Of a DNA stretch of 27,560 bases, positions 23,043 through 27,560 are shown piece after piece (within the stretch, counting starts at the first letter, position 1; every line of letters begins with the position of its first letter). The stretch comes from JBMCWH01 sp048621635. GTDB lineage: Bacteria; Patescibacteriota; WWE3; JAUXAW01; JAYEID01. The translations under genes and the position numbers were made by a program. Under the pieces are notes generated by a model. That model saw only the letters and a program-made list of their open reading frames with translations. It had not been told where the DNA came from and made no database searches. The stretch lies in the NCBI GenBank assembly GCA_048621635.1, contig JBMCWH010000007.1, positions 1-27,560 of the forward strand. Reading direction: 5' to 3'.

Positions 23043-24932
23043 ATGTCGTTCCAATCAGAACTAGAAAAATCTTTGCAACCTGTTCTAAGTGAGGTTTTGG
23101 AGGACTTTGTGGAGGGTGTTCCTCTTGAGCACCCTGAAGAGGCGGAACACGGAGATTTTTCCTGTACCGCTGCTTTAAATTTTTTCTCTACTGCGGATGA
23201 ATATACTTCCCCTCTAAATTTAGCTGAAAAACTTGTTGCTGTTTGGGAAAAAAAAGGTCTACCTTCTTTTGTCTCTCGCGTAGTTGTTGCTAAACCCGGT
23301 TTTATAAATATTTTTATCAGAAATGAGGCTCTGCTTAGGTTAGCAAGTAGTTTTGTTGCGGAAAAAGAATCTTTTTATGGTGTAGGGGACAGTTTGGAGA
23401 AAAAAAAGTATCTTTTGGAGCATACTAGTCCCAATCCTCAAACTACGATAATGTTGGGGCATTTGCGCAATAATTTTTTGGGGATGTCTGTTTCTCATAT
23501 TTTGGAGAATCTGGGCGGTACCGTGGTTAAAGATTGTGTGGTTAATGATAGGGGAGGGCATGTCTGTCGTGCTCTTTGGGGTTATCTTGCTTTTGGTAGG
23601 AAGAAGGATACTGGTCTTTCTGTTGAAGAACTAAAAGATTTTCCTACACTGTCGGACCAAGCGTTATTGAGGATTTCTTCCTCTGTTGATTGGTCTCAGC
23701 AACTAACTGTGTGGGCGAGGAATCCTGATTTATGGTTTGTTCCCCAAGATTTGGATCTCAAACCGGATCACGCTAATTTGATTTGGTATGTATTGGGATC
23801 ACGGGCCTACAAACTATCTTCGGAGGTGGAAGAGGAAGTAAACGCTTTACTTTCTGCCTGGGAAGAAGGGGAAAAACAGGTTAGGGAACTTTGGAAAACA
23901 GTTCTTTCCTGGTCAAAGCACGGTTATGCAGAAACTTACGAACGCATTGGTAGTGTGCATGATTGGGTTTGGTTTGAATCTGAGTATTATGAGCAAGGAA
24001 AAAAGATAGTGAAGAAGGGATTAGAAAAAGGTGTGTTTCGCAAAAGTGAGGGTGCTATTGTTACAGATTTGGGTACATACGGTTTGCCGGATACGGTGGT
24101 GGAAAAAAGTGATGGGACAGCTCTTTATTTGACACAAGATCTAGCTTTGGCACAGTTAAAGGTGGATAAATTTCCTTCCGATAAATATATATGGACAGTT
24201 GGTTCTGAGCAAAAGCTTTATTTTCAGCAATTATTTGCTATTTGTGATCAATTGGGTATTGCACCAAGGGAAAAATTATTTCACTTAAGCCACGGATTAA
24301 TAAGCTTTTCTGGTGGAAAAAAAATGAGTACGCGAGAAGGAAATGTGGTTTGTGCTGATGATTTATTGGACGATTTGCGCGCGCAAGCGAAGAAGCTAGT
24401 TGCCAGTTCTCAAAAACAAGCTGACTTTGGAGAAAGTGGGGTTCCAATTGAATCATTATCAGAATACCTGGCTGTTTGCGCTCTTAAATATAGCTTGCTT
24501 AAATTTTCCCGTGAAAAAGATATTTCCTTTCAACCGGACCAATCTCTTTCTTTGGAAGGGAATAGTGGGCCCTATTTACAGTACACTTATGCCCGATGCT
24601 GCTCCCTTTTAAGGAAAAGTGGTATCAATAAGTTGGGGTGGGGTGACAAAGATGCTGTTCCTTCGCTTGATAATAAGGAAGAAGCATTGCTGCATTTATT
24701 TTATAAATTTCCCGAAATGGTAATGGCTTCTGCAGAATCATATTCTCCTAGTATAATCTGTGACTATTTGTATGACTTAGCTTCTCAGTTCAATGCCTTG
24801 TATGCACAGTTGCCAGTTTTGGATGCTGATGATACACATCGCCAGTTGAGGCTTTTCTTAACTACGGTTACTGCTCAAATTCTTAGGGATGGGCTTAAGC
24901 TTTTGGGGATTAGACCTTTAGAAAAATTGTGA
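23043..24932 (+). CDS. argS: Arginyl-tRNA synthetase
   Basis: A 629-residue class I synthetase that charges tRNA-Arg. An N-terminal additional domain (about 1-120) is followed by EHTSPNPQTTIMLGHLRNNFLG, in which MLGH replaces the usual HIGH. Next come GTALYLTQDLAL, KKMSTREGNVV (the KMSKS loop) and the DALR anticodon-binding domain, including LQYTYARCCSLLRK. ATG 23043 is chosen over TTG 23037 because it gives the ordinary N terminus. No Shine-Dalgarno sequence is seen. A TAGAAT -10-like sequence lies shortly upstream. Confidence 0.96.
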   Translation: MSFQSELEKSLQPVLSEVLEDFVEGVPLEHPEEAEHGDFSCTAALNFFSTADEYTSPLNLAEKLVAVWEKKGLPSFVSRVVVAKPGFINIFIRNEALLRLASSFVAEKESFYGVGDSLEKKKYLLEHTSPNPQTTIMLGHLRNNFLGMSVSHILENLGGTVVKDCVVNDRGGHVCRALWGYLAFGRKKDTGLSVEELKDFPTLSDQALLRISSSVDWSQQLTVWARNPDLWFVPQDLDLKPDHANLIWYVLGSRAYKLSSEVEEEVNALLSAWEEGEKQVRELWKTVLSWSKHGYAETYERIGSVHDWVWFESEYYEQGKKIVKKGLEKGVFRKSEGAIVTDLGTYGLPDTVVEKSDGTALYLTQDLALAQLKVDKFPSDKYIWTVGSEQKLYFQQLFAICDQLGIAPREKLFHLSHGLISFSGGKKMSTREGNVVCADDLLDDLRAQAKKLVASSQKQADFGESGVPIESLSEYLAVCALKYSLLKFSREKDISFQPDQSLSLEGNSGPYLQYTYARCCSLLRKSGINKLGWGDKDAVPSLDNKEEALLHLFYKFPEMVMASAESYSPSIICDYLYDLASQFNALYAQLPVLDADDTHRQLRLFLTTVTAQILRDGLKLLGIRPLEKL

Positions 24933-24966
24933 GGATGAGTGGGTTTTTCCTTGTTCCTGGTAGATA

Positions 24967-25041
24967 TGGTCGGGGTGGTCGGAATCGAACCGGCGGCCTC
25001 CATGTCCCGAACATGGCGCGCTACCTCTGCGCTACACCCCG
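24967..25041 (-). tRNA. tRNA-Pro (anticodon CGG)
   Basis: A 75-nt cloverleaf on the minus strand. The acceptor CGGGGTG/CACCCCG is perfect, the D stem is GCGC/GCGC, the anticodon stem CCATG/CATGG carries the loop TTCGGGA (anticodon CGG), and CCA is encoded. The T stem GCCGG/CCGAC has a C-A mismatch at its second pair, so the arm is slightly weakened. Confidence 0.94.
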
Positions 25042-25085
25042 TAACAGCTGCGCTACGCTCTGCTAATGGAGTCTGAGTTGTTGGC

Positions 25086-25124
25086 TTGCCACGTCTGGTA
25101 CGTGCGTGGTTTACCACGTGGCAA
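25086..25124. repeat. Inverted repeat between tRNA-Pro and tRNA-Arg
   Basis: TTGCCACGT (25086-25094) and ACGTGGCAA (25116-25124) are perfectly complementary over 9 bp. An alternative inner hairpin CGTGG-TTTA-CCACG is also possible. It may be a processing or termination structure of the two-tRNA transcript; no T run follows. Confidence 0.5.
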
Positions 25125-25166
25125 CATAAAGTTTAAGCTTTGCTCTCTCGATAAACCGTGATTATT

Positions 25167-25292
25167 GAGAGCGAAGGGTTGGTGAATATACCATCCGTCA
25201 CCCTTCGCCAAGGCTATGGGTGACACTCCTTCTTCTAAACTCGCGTACGGGGGGTGGCCGAAGGCCGCCCGTAGCTCGTTAAGAGCGAAGGG
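25167..25292 (-). repeat. tRNA-adjacent repeat, copy 2
   Basis: On the minus strand this 126-bp segment starts directly after the CCA of tRNA-Arg. It is bounded by CCCTTCGCTCTT (25292-25281) and CCCTTCGCTCTC (25178-25167). The second boundary is preceded by CACCAA, echoing the tRNA end. It shares with copy 1 the start, the GGCGGCC-TTC-GGCCACC hairpin position, and AGGAGTGTCACCC (25230-25218). The latter lies in an extra hairpin, GTCACCC/GGGTGAC (25197-25224), seen only here. Confidence 0.7.
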
Positions 25293-25369
25293 TGGTGCGC
25301 CTGGGGAGGGTCGAACTCCCAACCTGCGGTTTAGGAAACCGCTGCTCTATCCAATTGAGCTACAGGCGC
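25293..25369 (-). tRNA. tRNA-Arg (anticodon CCT)
   Basis: A 77-nt cloverleaf on the minus strand. The acceptor is GCGCCTG/CAGGCGC, the D arm is GCTC/GAGC, the anticodon stem GCGGT/ACCGC carries the loop TTCCTAA (anticodon CCT, reading AGG), and the T arm is GGGAG-TTCGACC-CTCCC. The CCA is encoded. It is transcribed towards tRNA-Pro and probably lies in the same transcript. Confidence 0.97.
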
Positions 25370-25440
25370 ATATCTACACTATATTATACCGCTTGGTTGT
25401 AAATTTGTACAATATATTTTGGATGTGTTTGCTAGATCTG

Positions 25441-25449
25441 TGCTATTCT
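25441..25449 (+). promoter_or_regulatory. Extended -10 promoter of the sortase gene
   Basis: TG-C-TATTCT (25441-25449) is an extended -10 element. TTGGAT (25419-25424) could be a -35 with a long 19-nt spacer. The start point would fall at 25456-25457, the first base of the GTG start codon, so the message would be leaderless. Confidence 0.5.
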
Positions 25450-25456
25450 TAAAGGT

Positions 25457-26119
25457 GTGAAGAAAATTTACTATTTTTTACATTGGTTTGCTAATGGGTT
25501 GGTAATTGGGGGAGTTATCATTCTTTTGCTCTCTTTTTGGCCTACTGTTTCTTCGGAAATTAGATACAGATTGTTATTGCTAAAAAATCCTTCCTTGAAA
25601 GTGTCTTCAGGTGAGGACACGGAAAGTCGCTTTGCTGATTTAGCCAAGGAACCTACTCCTTTACGTGTATCTCCTGTTTCCAAGGATTTTGGTATTGTTA
25701 TTGAAAGTATAGATGTAAACGCTCCTGTTGTTGCTGACGTTTCTGTTTCTGATCCTACCGTGTATAAGCCCGCGTTGCGCAATGGCGTTGCCCATGCAAA
25801 AGGAACAGCAAAACCAGGAGATATCGGGAATATTTTTCTTTTTGCTCATTCCTCATTAAATTTTTGGCAGCTAGGTAAATATGCAACTGTGTTTAATCTC
25901 CTTCGTAAACTTAAAGAGGGTGAGCGCGTTGTTCTTTTTTATAATGGCGAGCGGTATGATTACTTTGTGCAAGAAAGATATGTGGTTCCAGGGTGGGATA
26001 TCTCGCCACTAGTGGAGAAGGTTTCCGAAGGGGCAATGCTGACACTTCAAACATGTCACCCTCCCGGAACAACTGCTAATCGCCTGATTGTGCGGGCGCT
26101 TCCAAGCTCTTCCTTCTAA
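25457..26119 (+). CDS. Sortase (cysteine transpeptidase)
   Basis: A 220-residue membrane-anchored sortase. A transmembrane helix (about 9-28) is followed by the eight-strand sortase barrel. The catalytic His131 lies in LFAHSS, Cys200 in TLQTCHPPG, and Arg213 thirteen residues later, the same spacing as Cys184-Arg197 in S. aureus SrtA. It would cut LPxTG-like signals and attach surface proteins to the wall. The LPVSG protein at 10835-12457 is a candidate substrate, although 13 kb away. The family appears to be class D or E-like rather than SrtA or SrtB; this is uncertain. The start is GTG 25457. The gene ends overlapping the PEGA gene by 4 bp, tail to tail. Confidence 0.9.
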   Translation: MKKIYYFLHWFANGLVIGGVIILLLSFWPTVSSEIRYRLLLLKNPSLKVSSGEDTESRFADLAKEPTPLRVSPVSKDFGIVIESIDVNAPVVADVSVSDPTVYKPALRNGVAHAKGTAKPGDIGNIFLFAHSSLNFWQLGKYATVFNLLRKLKEGERVVLFYNGERYDYFVQERYVVPGWDISPLVEKVSEGAMLTLQTCHPPGTTANRLIVRALPSSSF

Positions 26120-27237
26120 CGTAGACTCACAGCGTAGAAGTTGGGCTGGTCATCTTGTTTAAAAGATGTGAGAACAATAAGGTTTGCCCCATTTGGTGTG
26201 GGTACAACTTTAGAAGAGGCTAGATGTCCGCTAAATATTTCGGTTTTGTTTGTTCCCTCCATCTCTATCAAAGAGACAGTGGTTCCGCTTTTTATTATTA
26301 AGTGCTCGCTGGTAGAGTGCCAATTTACTTTTACTTGTAGATCTTTTTTAACTTTTAGCGGGAGGTAATGACGTTTCCTTCCTACTCCCAGAGGATTTTC
26401 CCCGTTAAAAATATGGTATTCAATGTATTCATCGCGTTCCTTGGTGTAGAGAAATTTTTCCTCATCTGGTGCCCATAGAGTGTTTGGGTCCTTAGCTACT
26501 TCTTCCAATTTTTTCGGTATTTCTAATTTGTTGACCAGCTTTGCTATTATGTCTGTTTTTTCTTTCTTCCAAACTGAGGTTGTAGGCTTAGCGCTGCTTG
26601 TAGCCTGTTTTAGTATTCCGTTTCTTGGTTTTGCAAGTACGTGCCCTTTGCGGTTAAGTGTTATTAGTAATTCCTTTCCCTTTGGTCCCCATTGTAAATT
26701 TTCTGCCAAAGAAAATTTTTGGTCTGCAGTATCTTCTGCAAGTATATAGGGATTTTCTTTGACAAGACCTACCAGAGGTGGTGTTGCTAGGTCTAGTATC
26801 CATAATCCCGGCTCTGAACCCTTTCGAGTGGTGTAAGCAATTTGGTTTCTTTGTGGATTGGTTTTTAGCAGCGTGACACCAGTTGTTGTTAGTGGGGTCA
26901 GTTGCGGGGATGTGGAAATTAATAAGGCGTCAATTTCTGTAGCTAAGCCCGGCTGTATTTTCACTTTCTTTTCCCAAGTAGAAAAACCTTCTTTGGCCAG
27001 TTGGATATCGTATATTTTTGGGCTTAAAGATAAGGTAGCGTTGGTGGTATCTACCAATTTACCGTTGATAAATATTTTTGCATCTGTTGGTGTGGACTCA
27101 ATAAGTAACAGTCCGCTTTTCTCAATTTCCTTTTGCCCAACGTCTAGCCTATATCCTTGGGCAATTAAGATTGCAATTACTGTTCCTGCTGCAATAGCAA
27201 TTGCAGTTGCTAAATATAGTATGGTTTGTTTTCTCAT
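26116..27237 (-). CDS. PEGA-domain membrane protein with propeller-like C-terminal region
   Basis: A 373-residue protein of unknown role. A transmembrane anchor (about 6-27) is followed by a PEGA domain (about 40-110: GLLLIESTPTDAKIFINGKLVDTTNATLSLSPKIYDIQLAKEGFSTWEKKVKIQPG), a beta fold common in extracellular proteins. The remaining 260 residues contain repeated TolB/WD40-like strands (NQIAYTTRKGSEPGLWILDL, NLQWGPKGKELLITLNRKG, LWAPDEEKFLYTKERDEYIEYHIF, VNWHSTSEHLIIKSG), suggesting a beta-propeller outside the cell. Similar proteins are frequent in CPR genomes. It is convergent with the sortase gene (4-bp overlap) and divergent from mreB. Confidence 0.8.
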   Translation of the reverse strand: MRKQTILYLATAIAIAAGTVIAILIAQGYRLDVGQKEIEKSGLLLIESTPTDAKIFINGKLVDTTNATLSLSPKIYDIQLAKEGFSTWEKKVKIQPGLATEIDALLISTSPQLTPLTTTGVTLLKTNPQRNQIAYTTRKGSEPGLWILDLATPPLVGLVKENPYILAEDTADQKFSLAENLQWGPKGKELLITLNRKGHVLAKPRNGILKQATSSAKPTTSVWKKEKTDIIAKLVNKLEIPKKLEEVAKDPNTLWAPDEEKFLYTKERDEYIEYHIFNGENPLGVGRKRHYLPLKVKKDLQVKVNWHSTSEHLIIKSGTTVSLIEMEGTNKTEIFSGHLASSKVVPTPNGANLIVLTSFKQDDQPNFYAVSLR

Positions 27238-27510
27238 GATGTGGGTAACATTTTAGCAGTTTGCCATTTTTCCCTCAACTTTGATGTGTTAAACTAGAAC
27301 GTGATATAGCTAATTTATGCGAATGTAAGGAATGAATTCTATTGTGTAACGAATTATCGCTAATAAGTAGAGACGTTGTGTTGCTCTGGGCAAAGATTCT
27401 TTTCTGGCTGAGAACGGTAAGCGATTTGCCGAGAGCGGACGGCGGTTAGCGGATATAACAGTCGAGCAATTGAGCAATTTATCCCACCTGTCATTTGGGT
27501 TTTGATAATT
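27238..27510. other. Intergenic region between PEGA gene and mreB
   Basis: There is no coding signal in this 273-bp divergent gap. It contains a possible plus-strand promoter, TTGATG (27281-27286) with GATATA (27303-27308), and the sequence TATAGCTAATTTATGCGAAT (from about 27304), which closely matches part of the helix-45 insertion in the 23S rRNA gene. The last 50 bp hold TCGAGCAATTGAGCAATTT and TTTGATAATT directly before the mreB ATG. Confidence 0.5.
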
Positions 27511-27560
27511 ATGTCTATGTTTTCTAAGAAAATTGCTATTGATTTAGGAACAGCAAATTC
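27511..27560 (+). CDS. mreB: MreB rod-shape protein, N-terminal fragment
   Basis: Only 16 full codons are inside the window: MSMFSKKIAIDLGTAN. FSKxIxIDLGTAN is the phosphate-1 loop at the N terminus of MreB/Mbl, the actin-like protein that guides lateral wall synthesis. A DnaK-type or other actin-fold ATPase is less likely, because the FSKKIAIDLGTAN start is MreB-specific. The gene runs off the right edge. Confidence 0.85.
   Translation, partial: MSMFSKKIAIDLGTAN

Noticed and set aside
24967..25369. Integrated element using the tRNA pair as attachment sites
   Set aside because: There is no integrase gene and no duplicated tRNA 3' end long enough to be an att site; only the short repeat is seen.
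24875..25452. Open frames across tRNA-Pro and tRNA-Arg (EVARHVRDMEAAGSIPTTPT and GRTPNLRFRKPLLYPIELQA types)
   Set aside because: They are translations of the tRNA genes and the adjacent repeat, with no start context or domain.

Overview
The window reads as chromosomal DNA of a Gram-positive-like (single-membrane) bacterium, most probably a member of the Candidate Phyla Radiation (Patescibacteria; Microgenomates- or Katanobacteria-like). This is inference, based on: a 23S rRNA gene carrying several non-coding insertions, divergent versions of otherwise conserved proteins (Rho with an altered P-loop, ClpC with a degraded first ATPase site), an LPxTG-like surface protein with a sortase, ComEA/ComEC DNA-uptake genes, and AT-rich DNA. 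UGA is used as a stop. No phage, CRISPR array, transposase or metabolic operon was found.

Layout. 1-2873: the 3' four fifths of a 23S rRNA gene, interrupted by three insertions, then 5S rRNA and its terminator. 3005-6991: rpsA, clpC and frr on the plus strand. 7162-9474: radA and a membrane PIN-TRAM protein. 9666-12457: a lipoprotein with a Pro/Thr-rich tail and a sortase-anchored surface protein with DUF11-like repeats. 12458-12885: a gene-free stretch with a foldable RNA candidate and a 7-bp tandem repeat. 12886-16553: rho, a LysM/M23 peptidoglycan peptidase, and obg on the minus strand. 16621-17373: a repeat-rich region with three tandem hairpins, tRNA-Ala(CGC), a tRNA-adjacent repeat, a possible leucine-type attenuator and a 162-bp inverted-repeat element, all before leuS. 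17374-22911: leuS, comEA and comEC, with comEC apparently frameshifted at an A5 run. 23043-24932: argS. 24967-25369: tRNA-Pro(CGG) and tRNA-Arg(CCT) on the minus strand, with a second copy of the tRNA-adjacent repeat between them. 25457-27237: a sortase, and a convergent PEGA-domain membrane protein. 27511-27560: the first 16 codons of mreB.

How the genes fit together. Most of the window serves translation (23S/5S rRNA, S1, RRF, Obg, LeuRS, ArgRS, three tRNAs), protein quality control (ClpC), transcription termination (Rho), recombination and DNA uptake (RadA, ComEA, ComEC), and the cell envelope (lipoprotein, surface protein plus sortase, LysM/M23 hydrolase, PEGA protein, MreB).

The most unusual material is non-coding. 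Two 23S insertions share nearly identical palindromic ends, and the only differences in the 3' palindrome form one compensatory base-pair change. A repeat family abuts the CCA end of two different tRNAs. The region upstream of leuS has promoter-, leader-peptide- and terminator-like parts. A GC-rich palindrome is inserted in frame in leuS.
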